Shown here: positions 1 to 13,646 of the stretch, piece by piece
Layout of the letters: each line of letters begins with the position of its first letter
Position numbering within the stretch: position 1 is the stretch's first letter
Assembly: GCA_921293015.1 (NCBI GenBank)
Contig: OV121083.1
Span: 27,148,908 to 27,212,907 of the forward strand
Origin: Phorcus lineatus
Taxonomy: Eukaryota; Mollusca; Gastropoda; Trochida; Trochidae
Reading direction: 5' to 3'
DNA length: 64,000 bases
Notes under the pieces: generated by a model
What the model was told of the DNA's origin: nothing
The model's input: the letters and a program-made list of their open reading frames with translations, nothing else
The model's database searches: none
Program-made: the position numbers and the translations under genes

Positions 1-3000
1 ACCAAAGATTAAAGAAGTAAGTGCATCACATTGCCCCAGTCCTTAAGTTATTGTTTTTGTACAGAAGCGTAAAGATGACTTAAAAAGCCCACTGGGTGAA
101 AGACTAATGCAAAATTCTGAATGTATCTTTATCACTGGACCGATTAAGAACTGCCATGCAATATTTTTGTGGTTTCACTGAAGTGAGCGTGTGATATAGC
201 TCAAAGTCTTAACTAGCAGCAGGGCTCGGGGTTAGAACTTACCCTTATCAGATTTTGACATTGCATTGATATCACAGACTGAATTGCATAGCCAGTGAAG
301 CTTTCCATTACAATAGACAGGTAGAACAGTTTGTAGAATGAAGGTTAAGCCTGACATATGTCGTTATACTTATTGCTCTCACAACAGATATTGGAGAGTG
401 TTTTGCGAGAGGCAAGGAAGGAGCGGCAGGTGTACAAGATTGAAGCACTCAAGTGTCTGGGAGCTATCATAGAGGCTTACGAGCTGGATCTCTTCTGTGA
501 TGTCTGGGATATACTCCTCCCTCTAGTCAAGGTAAGAGGCCTCTTGTGTGATCGGTGAAAATATTTGTTTGTCATTGTGAACTCCTGAACAGTAAATCTA
601 ATTACACACCACCAATGCTTATTGATATATATTTTTGCGACATACTGATTTGCATTGGCAGAGAGACCTATGAGTTTAGATAACAGTGTTAACTTTATCT
701 GTGATATTTCCATATGTCCGATGTTTTAATTGTCACAGACGGGTGCAAAAAGCGAAGAAGAGGACAAGGAAGATGAAGTGCCACGGAATCAGCAGCTAAA
801 CCTGAAGGATTGTGCGTACACCACGCTCGGGCAGGCTTGGCCTACAGTACCAGCCACTCAAGGTATCACATCTTGATTGCATGTCTTCTTCTGTAAAAAA
901 CTTGGTTTCTTTATCTACAGTAACCATCTTGGCCATTTGCAAAGGTCTCCATTGTGCTTACTGCCCTTTGCTCATAGTTAAACCAGCAACATTCAGCTAA
1001 GTCTTGGGGAGCTTGTGTAAGTGAGGCTATTTGGACAAAGCCTCCTTAGTGCTAAGGGTGCCCTCAACAAATTGTAAACATCATGTTACAATTAACCTTG
1101 CTACGGGAGGTTTGTGTAAGTGTGGCCAGCTCTGTCTTCAGCTCTGTCAAGTGTTTTTTGTTTTAAAGCGTCCATATTTAACTTGTTCAAATCAGCGCTG
1201 AATGGTATTTCTGCTTTGCATAGAAATGTAATGGACGATCTTCGTAAAGAAATAACTTGAAACCTTTACTTTGATAGACTATTTGTAGATAGCGTTAAAT
1301 CTTGATTATTGAACTCCAACTTTCTTTGCATGGTATAACTTGCGCCAACCCCAATGACTAGGTTATTCAGGCCTTGTAGTTCTTCCCTAACTTTTATGTG
1401 CTTGCAGCCGAGACTGCTGCCATGGATCTCGATAGTTCAATGAGAAATTTAATGAGGAATGCAACATTTTGCCAAAAGGGTGCTGCACTTGAACCACAAA
1501 TGTTTAAATTAACGAGTGATGGAAATTGGTACAAGTTATTATCATGTGTGGGAATTTTATTCAAATGCTGATGCTATCCCTGACTTGCAGCTGAGTTACA
1601 GACTGCGGTGTGTGAGCAGCTGTGTGAGGGGATCCCTATCAACACCTGGAAGGGGCAGGTCACCATACTCAAGACAATGCACAAGTTTGTAGAGAGGTGA
1701 GCTTATCTATAACTTACTAGCTGATTTTAACCATTCAAACATTTCTATGCACAGATTGACAAATGGACGAAAAGGTTTGGGAGATCATAGTTATCCATCT
1801 GTTGATCCTAAATTTGTTGGCATAATGACTTTGTTTGATTGTAGTTCTTTTTGTGACAATTTAACCTCAAACAACGCTCAAGGGGACTATGCAACAATTT
1901 CTTGACCAAAGGGGATCTTGAATGAAAGATTGGTTGGACCTACAAACAATAAAAGAGCCACAGGGCTATTTATGTTGTTATTGACAGTCAATAAACAGTC
2001 AACATCTGATATTTTTCTTCCAGGTTAACATGTATGAAGAAAGACCAGCTAGAAAGCCAGAGAGAAACAGTTCTTCCAATCATCAACCAACTCCTGACAA
2101 CTGTGATACCACTCTTAGGTGGGTTCCTTATTTGACTTTTTTTTGCCACATTGAAAAAGGCCATAATTATTTATAATCTGATTCTGTTCACATCCAAACT
2201 GAATTTTGAGGGATAATTTGGGGAATACTTTTATTAGAAGTATTTGGTGGTTTGTTCGTCTGATCAAAGTCAAATTTTCTGATCTGCAAAAATTTTGTAA
2301 TAACATTAATTATCAAGAACCAATGGTCATATTTTTTCCAATTCAATATCAGGCACTATCTCCCCACAGAGGTAACCATAAAATCCTCTGCTAACCTCTG
2401 TACTAACACAACCTCTTCCTGGGCTAGAAATTGGGAAGCATGATTGGATGGAATCCTAATTTGTTGTACAATCAGTCTGTACGATCATTCCTTTTAATCA
2501 GTAACACCGTTTCAAAAGTAACCATTTGAAAGGCCTTGGTCATCTCAGTTTGCTTTAGGAAAACTGAAACGACTGAACTGCTTATAGAACACTGACACAG
2601 TGTAAAGTTATTGAATTGTAACATCTGCCTTGGTGACAGTAAGAAACCATTCCATTCAAGAATTGTTTTCATTGGTTGAAATTTGTCTATGATTTATCAA
2701 ACAATTTTTGACATTCTGGGAATCTCTCAGGAATCTGAGATGTGTTTGTATTAGAACAAAGACAGGTGTCAGATTTTATGACTCGAGTTACCTCTGTGGG
2801 GAGAAAATGGATGTCTGGGCATGTATTTGGCAGCAAATCAAACTTGTTGAAGTTTTAAATTCAAGGTAAGGAATAACTAAAGGTCTGTGTTTTATGCACA
2901 TAATTTTATTAAATTTTATCTGTGGTTCAATATTTTCCTTTAGAGGTTTCACCTACCTACCAACATTACCCTCCTACAACGGTTCTCTTTGAATCCTAAA

Positions 3001-3580
3001 CACTTCCATTCATTAACATATTCTTAATCTACAGGTAATATGAAGTATGCTGTGATCCGGACAGAGTCTTTAGCTGTGATAGAAGTCATCATTGGAAAAC
3101 TGAATGGTGAGAAAACTTTCTGAAGTTATAATCACATTGTTGATGGCATAATTGTCTAGATAATTTTATGTATAATTTTATATGAAAGGGAAAATGATTC
3201 ATCAATTTTGTGTGCTTTGTGTGATGTTTGAATGAATGTTAAACATTGTTAAAAAAATTTTGTGTGGGTTTTAAAAAAATTATTTTTGAAAAATGATGTT
3301 AAATGTGTTGTGTCCCAAATTTAACAAAGAAATTAGTCTATTTCAATTGTGTATACAACCAGTGCAATGTTTTTCAGGAAATCATAGTAGTGGCAATAAT
3401 GACAATGATTAGCATCACTTTCAAATCTTCTTCCCAGATGCGGGTCAGCTGTCTTTATTATCCAAGACCCAGACAGGAAGTAAGTTATCTGAAGAGTTAT
3501 CTCCCATGTGCGAGGATGGAGTGTGGGAATTGCGAGAGAAAGCTGCCGATCTCAAGAAGCTACTCACAGCCTCTGCGTGA
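1..3580 (+). CDS. ECPAS: ECM29/ECPAS proteasome adaptor, C-terminal exons (5' end outside window)
   Basis: These are the last seven exons of a long HEAT-repeat protein. Inferred coding pieces are 1-16, 388-531, 739-862, 1591-1696, 2024-2118, 3035-3106 and 3438-3580 (stop 3578-3580). All junctions obey GT-AG and every phase matches, giving 232 residues. The translation contains YTTLGQAWPTVPATQ, then NTWKGQVTILKTMHKFVE, then RTESLAVIEVIIGKL. This alternation of helices, with the TLG.AW and W.VQ..L..M..F patterns, is what I recall of the ECM29 C-terminus. In other eukaryotes ECM29 clamps the 26S proteasome core to its regulatory particle and links proteasomes to motors and endosomes. The first 16-base piece rests only on a good GTAAGT donor and phase. 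An acidic insert (EEEDKEDE) begins exon three. The 3'UTR end is not clear; an AATAAA lies at 4676. The family call is from memory, not a search. Confidence 0.82.
2360..2803. mobile_element. MITE with 17-bp terminal inverted repeats in an ECM29 intron
   Basis: CTCCCCACAGAGGTAAC at 2360-2376 reappears as its exact reverse complement at 2787-2803. The similarity continues inward through an ATAAAATC/GATTTTAT pair. The 444-bp unit has no coding capacity and lies wholly inside the intron between 2118 and 3035. No clear target duplication was seen. The terminus resembles that of the longer-TIR element at 40091-40538. Confidence 0.72.
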
Positions 3581-6500
3581 TGCAGAGTTAACTTCCCTCA
3601 GAAGACTAGTCCCAATAGCAAAAACCCCAGAGCGCATTTGGCCCTATGCTGCATCTTCTACTTTGAGTCCTGAGCAGTCCGCTCTACAATCTAGAAGTTT
3701 CATGTGGACTGCAGTTCAAAAATCTAATTAAGTCTGGACAAAAAGCACGAGCGTTGTGCTTTCTGAGAGAACTCTATTGCATGTTCTTAGATCCTATCAG
3801 AACATTCTTGCATGTCTCCTTACATTGCTGAGAGATGTTATTAGGTGCAATTATTTAGCAAGTTGCGAATAATTGTGAAGCTTTGATGCAAGGCATAATT
3901 TGCAATCATAGCAAGTACAACTTTTGGAAGATTGCTAAGGGTACCTTATCTTCTTTGATGCTTTGTTCAAGGATGACCCTGAGGTTGCATTACCCTCAGA
4001 GTTTTCATCAAGGTACGACAGGAGTTATTTTGATGTCTGCTCTCAATGGAATCTATCAGTTACGAGGCTAACTGACTTAACAATTGTGAAGACTTTGACC
4101 ATTAAGCACATTCTAGAATCATCATTCCTTTTGATGTGTGGAACTGTTATTGTCAGATTTTCAACGAATTACTATAGAGTATGTCTCCAAGATTTACCAC
4201 AGCAATGATGCTTGGTATTATGTGTGTTTGTATATGTGGGTTGTTATTTCAACTCCAGTATTGAGTTTGCCCTAATACTTTGTGTTTGGGTTCTCTGTGT
4301 TGTTCCACTACATTGACCATGTATGTGCTGTCTTGGTGTCTGAAACAGTCTGATATTTGATCTGAAAAACACATGTTTAATTTATCTACATTCAAATGTG
4401 AAATTATAAGAATAAGGAACTGCAATGTTTTCTGCAATGGTTTTGATGTAATTTTTTCAAAGATGAAACTCTATAATGAAAAAGGCTACAATTTAATCAT
4501 AAAAACAACAATGATGTGATTGTATAGTTTATGAAGAAAGCATGTTTGACTTGAACTTTTTGGCACATGGTTAATTCATAGAAACTGCAGAGACTTTAAC
4601 AGAACTTTTATTTTCAAATTATATACTTACCTTGATAAGATATTTAATTTTTTGCGAACACATCTTTTAATTATTAATAAAACCCTATTGTAAACCTATC
4701 CATTTGGTTATTCATTGATGTAAAAACTGTGTTACATAAATCTTTGATAACATATCCGTTACATTGATGAGGTTCCATTGGGTCAAAGCAATACTCATAT
4801 CCACTCCAAATATAATCCTTCATGGTAAAAATAAACTTGTATCAAATTTATATCAGCTTTATGTTGATTTTCTCCAATATTATCCTATACCATAGTTGTA
4901 AGACTGCACCTGGAATTGGCATCAGTCTGATTAAAATCGACCAGGTTCCGAGGAATAAAAGTTTTAAATATTGACTATAGCGGGATTCGATATCCTGAAC
5001 ACGGTCGATTTTAATGAGACTGGATTTGGCATAATTTCGTTGGTAATGACCATCCATGGTCAAGGAGTTGCATTAAGATAGTGATGTTCTGTTGTTATGA
5101 AGATATTAGTTGGGTTGGTATCTCTTGTATGATCTAACTTGCTGTGCCATAATTGAAAGAATTGATGTCTAGACTTGTCAAGAAAGGACACTTCATCCTG
5201 TGCTTGCTTTTTTGGTGTTTGAATATTTGGTGTTTTGTTTATCAATAAATTTTTAGAGTAGGCCTACAACTTTAGCAAAGGAATCAACCAGTATGGAGAA
5301 TGTTTCGTGGTACTTTATTTGAAGCCAACTAGAGATCCTAAATATTCCCTTTGTTTCCATATTCCTTTGAATTGGGAACCTGAAATTATCAGGATGAATC
5401 AAGAACCATTGTAAGTCATTTTATACTTTGGTGTCCGTGTATTTCAATATCAAACTCCTTGAAGCTTAGATTGTCTAAACAAAACTGTTATGAACCCTTT
5501 GTTATTAAGTGATTTACACAGATATTATGAAACGACAAACCTTACCTATTTTTTGGTCATGTCTGAAGCTCAGAATCTTGAAATTAAATAAGACGGATTG
5601 TCATCTAGGCTAGTCTCAGACTGCAGTTTATTCTATTTTGACCTAAATTACACCTCTTGAAAAGCAAGTCTAGATTTTAACTCAACAGCAATGAAATGTC
5701 CATTTCTCTGAGCCTCCTTTCATAAATTTATCAACATGATCTTTTTTCTTTAGAATTATTTTTCAGAGATTGATTTTTAGTCATGTTAGCCTCTGAAACT
5801 TATTTTCTACGATTCTGAATGTGAATATTTGGCCGTGCTCGCAACCAGCCAGAACTTTTGATGTTTTTTAAGCTCATATAAGTTATTGGTTGCCTTGCTG
5901 TTTCCATGAAGAGAGCTTTTTCACAATATATTGCATTCAGGACATTTTATGCAGTGGGTTGAAATATGGATGGTTTAACTGCCTAACACTAAATGTTTAT
6001 GTTTACTGTCTTTGTATGTATTCCCTGTTTTGTGTTTTCAATATTTGCACTTTGTATGTTGGCCTTGTTTTGTTTAAGTATAAAATTGTTGAACGATTGG
6101 TGCATTGATAACTTGGTAAGCGAGATGGTACTGTTAAGAATGATATATGAATAAATCTATTTGAATGATAAACTTTTTAGGGTTTTCTTTAAGAGAAATA
6201 CAAGATGCCTACCTATTACTTCACGACATGCAATAGGAACATCTTTGCATGTAAATAACATATTAAAGAAATTTGAAAAAAAGGGACCATTAGCTCTTAA
6301 GCCCTAAAAATCTCCATATTTATTAGCCAAGGTTTAAAGAATTGGTGAAATACAAGTTTTTTGAAGGCAATAGCCATATGGTGTGTGTGATAGATTTGAC
6401 TACATCCGGCAATCATTTGCTTTCAGTTCTCAAGAAGTCTATGCCCCACACCCTCATACATAAGCTCAAAAAAAGTTAAAACAGTATTGAAAGATTCCGT

Positions 6501-8264
6501 CCAAACACTCACAGTAACATTAAATCAAATTAGATTATGCCTGATGTCAAGGAAACATACATCTGAAAGGTATTGCAACACCTGATTTTCAAATGATTGT
6601 CAATTTTTTTTAAATATTTGATATAGTTCAAATTGAAATGATTGTTTCAGGTAAAACCATTTTTGAAGATATAAAACCAACAAACTTCTTTATTATAACC
6701 CAGTTTATCCTTAAAAAAAACAGTCATCAACGTACCCTATTTAAATCAGCCAAATTTCCTAATAAGAAATGTTTTGCGTGACAGCAGTGTTCGATTAGTA
6801 AAGGTGGATGTCTACATTTAGTGACTATAATTGATTACTGAAGATACAAAAGCAAAAAAGAAAGTCGCATTTGTCAACCTAATTGAGTACAAATGGTTTC
6901 TGCCAGACGTCACCTCTTTTAAGAAACAAGAATGTGAACTATCTGTGAAACTGTTCTGTTTTGGTAATAAACATATTAGAAGACCTATAAATGTATATGT
7001 AATATGATGTGTTTTAATGGGTTGCAGAAGATTGGGGGAAATTTACAAAATTGGGGGAACAAAATTTACATTGCAATACTTTCTTTCAAGTATATATAGA
7101 TGCTGTCTGACATGCCTTTGTTTGGTTTGTGGAGTTAATGTCACCCAGGTGCACAGTTTTGGAGGAGAGGGCAAAAATTTGAACAGTTTACAGATAACCA
7201 GCAAAGTTTAAGGACAGCATGATTTAAAGATAACATCTCATAACTCATCCGGTCAAAGTCATAGTCGTTGAGGATATAATCTAGTTTATGATTTATTTGT
7301 AAATAAAATAATAAAACTGAAAACTATATATCTGATACTTGAAAAGGAAAATACAAACATAGAGGAAACAATAATTGCCAAGTCAGCAAAACCTTAAAGT
7401 AAACAAAACTCAATATCTGAGCATATCCGTGCATTGTGTAAGGTCAAGGTGACAAAAGGTCATTAGATCAGGTAATAGCATATTGTTACCTGTCGTGCAT
7501 GTGTGGCTGATCAGCCAGCCGTGTCCCCATCCCAATTCCCTCCCCATAGCCTCGGGAGACGCGCATCACTTCAAAGTCGGGATCACAAGCGCACTAAGCT
7601 GAAGACGTCGTTACAAATCGCTCAGCTTTTGAGGACGGGATCTTTGTGTCTTGAGGCGTGTTTGAAGGTGATACAAGAGACTGAGCTTGGCTCCGTTTGT
7701 GATGTCTGTGATAAGAAGTCCGGTTCATTCTTCTGCAGTTGGCCAGTGATAGATGTAACAACATAGATAACCAAATTCTCTGAAAACGTGAAATATTAGC
7801 GCAAAGGGCAAATTCAGAGGAAATCTCGCTTTTCAATAAAAAAATTTAAATTAAAAAAATTTAATCTCCCTTACGAACCACAAAATAACATAAGGCTTAT
7901 TATTTGTTTATCTGGCGCAATGAAATATGGATGAACATATCAATAATATACCCTATTCCATGGTTCAGTCCAAATTCCTGAAACAAATGTGGCAAGTGTT
8001 TTGATATAGTAAGTAATATATCTGATTACAAAATGTAGTAAGAATTTCAGAAAAACGTGTATTTTCTTAAAAAGTGCATTCGTCAATGTGCTAAAAGGAT
8101 CTTGAAACAAGTTACAAAATTACAAATTTAACTTTGATTTTTTTATTTGTAGTTGTACTGAGTATGAGAAACGTGCTAGTATTTCTGACATTTTGTGAAC
8201 AGTCAATATTAGTGTTAACATTCTCTGACACTAATTGACTCGTGGATGCAATGGCGACGGGTCA
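3581..8264. other. ECM29 3'UTR and intergenic DNA, no gene recognised
   Basis: The first kilobase is presumably ECM29 3'UTR; AATAAA at 4676-4681 is the first canonical poly(A) signal. Beyond that the DNA is AT-rich with only short random ORFs. The exceptions are the foldback at 4923-5022 and a GC-richer patch at about 7500-7750. That patch reads open in one frame for about 87 codons but matches no family I know and lacks clear splice sites. Confidence 0.5.
4923..5022. mobile_element. Short foldback copy of a CAGTCTG-TIR element with 10-bp target duplication
   Basis: The unit begins CAGTCTGATTAAAATCGACC and ends with the near reverse complement (GGTCGATTTTAATGAGACTG). It is flanked by GAATTGGCAT (4913-4922) and GATTTGGCAT (5023-5032), a 10-bp duplication with one mismatch. 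The left arm matches the terminus of the larger element at 63166-63610, so this is an internally deleted copy of the same family. Confidence 0.75.
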
Positions 8265-8800
8265 ATTCGTATGTGTGGAACTTTACCCTTAGAAATTGAA
8301 ATTGGAAGATTTTCAAAACCCAAGGTGCCACTAAATCAAAGAATTTGTAAATTTTGTGACACTAACGACATTAAGGACGAAGTCCACTTTTTGACCACCT
8401 GTAGTTTCTATTCTGATATAAGGTACGATTTTTGGAATAATATAATTAGTAGAGACCCTCTATTTGTCCAGCTTTCGCCAGTTGACCAATTTGTTTATTT
8501 AATGTTAAATGATAATGTATTTATTAATATCTCTTTCTGCCATGTCAATCAATATGTTTAATAGACGTAAAAGGTCCAAAATTAACATGTAGTTATCACT
8601 TGTATTATACAAAAATTTGCGACTGTCATCACACCATTAAACAATGTATATATTTTTTTATCTAATATTGTTTTAGATTATCAATGGTATCAGTGTCTCA
8701 TAAGCCTTTAAAGGCTGCATGTTGTTTTTTAAAATTAATTTTGTAAAATTTCCAAATGTTTTATTACAACATGTGACACGTAAATAAAATATATTCTTCT
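8265..8800 (+). mobile_element. LINE 3'-end fragment (reverse-transcriptase C-terminal region and tail)
   Basis: Residues read from about 8268 give LPLEIEIGRF, then RICKFCDTNDIKDEVHFLTTC. This is the CxxC...HxxxxC zinc-knuckle-like segment that follows the RT domain in many animal non-LTR retrotransposons. The ORF ends at 8561. A 3' tail with TGTGACACGTAAATAAAATA follows at about 8771-8795, and an almost identical tail appears at 28840-28865. The element is strongly 5'-truncated and not functional. Confidence 0.7.
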
Positions 8801-10176
8801 TCATCTGTGTAATATTGTTAGTTATCGAATTCAGCTTTATTGGGCTGTGAGCAACTTCTTTTGATTTAAACAGTATTTTATTTCCATAAAACATGTAATA
8901 CACAACATTCTATATATACAAAAAGGAAAAAGGATTAGCAAACAGGCTAATGCAGCCTATATAAATGCTTCTCCTTTTACAAACATAACAAATAAGGTTT
9001 TAAGTACATATATGGAAATACATTTTAAATACGCATGTCCAAAAAAAAAAAGCAAATTAATTGCACAAGTACAACAGTCTATAATTCATGTAATTTTTTA
9101 TACCAAACTTCTTTTAAGTAAGCGATGTACAGATTACTTATTTCTCGATAATATAAATAGTTGAAAATAATGCATATGAGTACATATTACATAAAATGAA
9201 TTTATCTTACCTAATATTATGACAATGAAACAGGAGTTATAGAGTACGTACTCGTCAATGCATATGTGTAATTCTATGTAATTATATAGACTTCATTATT
9301 CGCGTACGATTTTGAAATAAAAAGCTCACCGCAAGTTGGCCTGACTTAATACCATGTTTTATTATTATTCGATACAATCGTGCAGTGTATTTATAGGTGT
9401 TTTACTCTTTCCCTCGACAGTCATGAAATTCTAATTCATAACTGTCTGTAGCGCATTGAGCACGCATGTTACCCGGCAGAGTGCGAACATCCATAATATG
9501 ATCATATAAGCTTTATCTTTATAAACAAACATTCGATAAAAAGTTATTTCATATTTTGTGATATGCTATCCAATCTAAGTATCATGTACTTGGTGCAACC
9601 AAACAAACGACGTTTTATGAGTTTATGACCCATTTCCGGGACAACCCTTCACAAACAAAAAACCAGGTGAAAGCAATATATGATTTACAGAAGGGCTATA
9701 GGGTAATTCGGAAGGACCAGTCAAGGTAATAAACCTTGAGTTTAATTTAATGCTCAACTCAGGTTTCATGCTTAACTTAAACCAGTTTCGTACTCAAACT
9801 CTAGCCTCAGAATGCAGCAATCTCTGCTTGCTAATAGATTTTCTAGATTCCTTAAAATTTGCTCTATGAGGGCTATGAATGACAAATGAAGAAGTTATGG
9901 ACAGGCGAGTAAGACAGTAAAAGAAAATACAGTTAAGATTACGATTATATGACATTTCTTCTATTACACAAAGTATTTGGGCAGGTTTTGGCAGCGATTA
10001 TAAAAACATCAACATTTAATAGAATAAACTCCATTCTCCTTAAATCATGAAAATTATGAAATTCTTGATTAAACGTCCAGGTAGAATCGATGGTAGTCTA
10101 AATTGTATGTTGAGGTCGTGTTATCCGCTAGGTAATATATCGATCAGCGTCTTTAATAGACAGGCAGCCACCTTAT
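8801..10176. other. Intergenic DNA, nothing recognised
   Basis: AT-rich sequence with short homopolymer runs. No ORF, RNA gene or repeat boundary could be supported. Confidence 0.5.
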
Positions 10177-10624
10177 TTAAAGTGATACTGAGTATGTTTG
10201 ATGATTTTTTCTGTGGCTGAAATAAGAGTCAAAATACTTTAAGTGCTAAATGAAGTTCAAATCGCCCCTCTAAAGTTGATTTTATCGCTAAAATGCACTA
10301 ACTATAGTATTTTCTTGTTGTCAAAGATTTATGAAAAACGGCAATATAAATGTCAAGAAGTCAACATTCTGCTTAAAATTTACATATACATTAGTTAAAT
10401 GACCTACTAAAAACTACCTATCAATATTTGTCTTTGTGTCTTCTGTAAATCAGTTAAAAAAATTACGTACCTCTTTCGATAACAAATCACGACTTTAACC
10501 TGTTTATTGTCAGTATAATTAACTTTTAAGATGCTGATTTTCACAACAAACCGACTCTTCTCGATGAAACTATCTATGAAGTTTGACATATTTGACTCCA
10601 ACAATATACTCTGAGCATCTTTAA
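10177..10624. mobile_element. TTAA-flanked MITE
   Basis: TTAA at 10177-10180 is followed by AGTGATACTGAGTATGTTT. The other end reads AATATACTCTGAGCATCT and then TTAA at 10621-10624. The ends are imperfect inverted repeats bounded by TTAA, as in piggyBac-type elements. The interior shares stretches such as ACATATTTGACTCCAACAA with the other TTAA MITEs in this window. Non-coding. Confidence 0.68.
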
Positions 10625-13380
10625 GTCTCATTTCAATACATCTAAGCATGAATAAAATTTACATCACACATCAAAATAAAGATAAAGGGTTGTGAGTTAC
10701 GAATTGCAGCTTACACACTTTGGCAAATACATTTAAAATGACATGTTTAGGTAAAACATTAAATCATATAAAAGTTGTAAATAAATTCTAAAAACAAATA
10801 AATAGTATGCATTGGTAATGCTTGGTAATTACGCCATATCAATGAACTCTTAAAAAATGCTACCATCTAAACATCTTCAAACGGCAAGGTGAAAACGTAT
10901 CGAGATAAACTCTATCTATGTGGAGAGTTGGAAATCTCTTCCTTTCGGTCGTGACGTTGTGAAGGGGCTATCTATGACTAACATTCATTCGTAAAAAGAA
11001 ATATGGAAATATGTTAACTTCACAATCGCGGGAATATTGTCAATCAATAAATATTGTTTTTTTCCGGTTTAGGGTGTATCATATTATATAACACCGAAAG
11101 AGAGACAGTTGACAGTAAATGTCTGTCAGGAATGTATATTTAACACTTCTAACGTCCGTCTTCATAGACAGACAGATTATTCGCTGTGTCATTTCCGGAT
11201 TGTTCACAAGGCGTGTTATACGGACAGACATATTATCTAATACTAGAAGTTCCCTCTATCCAGACAAATGTGTCACCTAACGTAATATAATAGTCAGACG
11301 GATAACCACACAGACAGATTATTAACTTTATGTTAGAAAATGTCAATTAAAAAAAAAACTAGCTTCAAATATCTTTGCATTTATTTTATAGTCAACCCAA
11401 GTGTCGATTTGCTAATGATAATTTAAGTTATTAGAAGGATCCGGCTTGTCAAATGCTTTTTCTCTCTTGGTTATATAAATCCATAACAATTAACAAACAC
11501 ACAGACAGATGTTTTATTTCAGTCTCACCTCATATATATTTTCTATATAGAAATCGGAAGATAAATATAAATTATGATCTTCATTAATTAAGAGGGACTT
11601 TATACGTAACAAGATACATATATATACATAACATGTACATTGTACATAACAAGACAAGGTGAAAAAAATAAATTAACAGACATAATCTATGTAATGTAGT
11701 CATCCAAAGATAATCATTTGAATGTCTATGTAGTCTTTTGTTCAAACCCTTTTAGTAATTGAAAAAAGCAGCAGTCTAACTCATTCAACGACTCTCTGAA
11801 AGTAAAAAAAATGTAATTTTATTCATTTTCCACGGTGACATAAACATCCTATGAAAGGGAACAATCTGAATTCTTTTAATTTCATATAATGTACATATCA
11901 ATTCACACATCTATATGTGATATGAATACTTTTATTGAAGCGCTTTTATTGAACTAACTGACAAGGCAACAACTTTTTACAAGTTGTTGAAAGTCCTGTT
12001 TATTCAGGTAATATAGATCTATGAAATCATAGTCTAAAACTGAAATAAATGAATGCGCTATGTAATTACACCATTAATGTAAAGTATTTTAGAAGAAAAT
12101 AATCATTTCAACTTGTTTAGCAGAAAAAGTTTGAGTGAATATTTTTTTATCTTCTTCAGTTTATAGATAACATGCTGGCACCTATTATTATCGTCCTCAG
12201 ACTTTCATGGCGCATCTAAAAATTGTTATCTCACGAAATTTAAATTATCAATTAAAAAAATTATTAAAGAAAACTGGTAAAATCACTTATTGTTACATAT
12301 CTTGCTTTTAGAAATTAAAAAAATCGATTTGTCTTAATGTTTTCCTTAACTGAGCCAAGTTATTAATCTAATGTTAAAAATAACGTTTAATTGTTTAACG
12401 TGTTATTGAAACCGCTAGCTATATGAAAATGATATTCATTCATAAGAATATATTGTGTTCGTCAACATTTTCACCATGGTGCATAACGCCATTTTGTCTA
12501 CTTCACATGTCACAATTAACCCTAGAATTTGAATGGAATAAACTCTCTATAAAATTTTGAGGGCCTTAAAGGAGAAAACATAACCAATGATTATCTCATT
12601 ACCATTTTAGTAACGATATGATATGATATGATATGATACGTTCATTTTCTTATTCCTTTGAATTATACCCTATCATCTCTTATTCATTAAAAAAAACCTC
12701 GGTTCTATTTACAAGTTTGTCAAGCGCATCCTTTTTTTTAGCAAATATGCAATTATTGATATGCATCTTTATTCTCATACTGTATTATAAACAAAAATTC
12801 AAATTACCCCACCCCTCTGTTTCATGATGACAATAATAATAATAATACATGTACCTGTCATTTTAGATTTAAACAAATTCTTATTACTGAGTATTTCTAA
12901 GTTATGTGTTTAAAGAATCTTTAATTGTTAATGTTTATTCTTTAACAAGAGAAACTAAATTTAATCCTACCTCGCAGGTAGAAATGCTAATATGTGTACC
13001 GATGTGGCATTTACGATTTTGTCAAGTTTCACTAACATTGTAAACTAATTACCAAACAACCGGAGATTCTATTATCTAACCGATGCCAGTGTGAACTAAC
13101 TTCCTATACAAAACCTCCACTCATGCGGAGCGACTCTGCAGTTTCAGGTGTCAAACTCGGACCACTGAAGCGTGACAACACCAGCTACAAAGCTGGCTGA
13201 CGTAAGCAGAGGTCACTCGACTCCATAGGGGTAACAGGTTGTACTCAGAGTATTTATTAATGTCCGGTTTCATAAATACAAACCAAATTGCGAAGTTTGT
13301 TGTACAATATTAACCATGTGTGCTGACAAATGAAGGAGATATTACAAGTTGGTCTTTATAAGTAACAAAGACTGTGGACA
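10625..13380. other. Intergenic DNA upstream of DBF4
   Basis: AT-rich, without supported genes. ACAGACAGATTATT-like words recur irregularly at 11165-11330. A short (GATAT)n microsatellite lies at 12614-12638. Confidence 0.5.
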
Positions 13381-13646
13381 CTTATCACAAGCCCCCTTCA
13401 AGTGGACTGTTCCATATTAACCCCGAAAGCGGTATACAGAGAGAGCGCAGTGTTCGTGAACTTTCAACCCGTGCAAGGATATATGTCGGATATTTGGATA
13501 TTTAACCTAGTGCTATTTACAAGGATATTTGAAAAAGGACATTCGTGAAGAGATTCATGATTTGATGTGATTAAAACGACCGTACGAGAAAATTTCTTGT
13601 GTGGTCACGTGACAAAAGAGAGGGTTATTCAAACAGCGAGTTGACA
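13381..13646 (+). promoter_or_regulatory. Putative DBF4 5'UTR and proximal promoter
   Basis: This stretch directly precedes the DBF4 start codon. No TATA box was found at a convincing distance. A CRE-like TGACGTAA lies upstream at 13198-13205. Transcription start cannot be fixed from sequence. An additional non-coding 5' exon further upstream cannot be excluded. Confidence 0.3.

Noticed and set aside
3303-3731. 142-codon open frame overlapping the last ECM29 exon
   Set aside because: It is out of phase with the preceding ECM29 exons; the in-phase reading of 3438-3580 ends cleanly and continues the protein.
7503-7836. Possible exon in either strand of the GC-richer patch
   Set aside because: No family resemblance, no convincing splice signals, and both strands are equally open.
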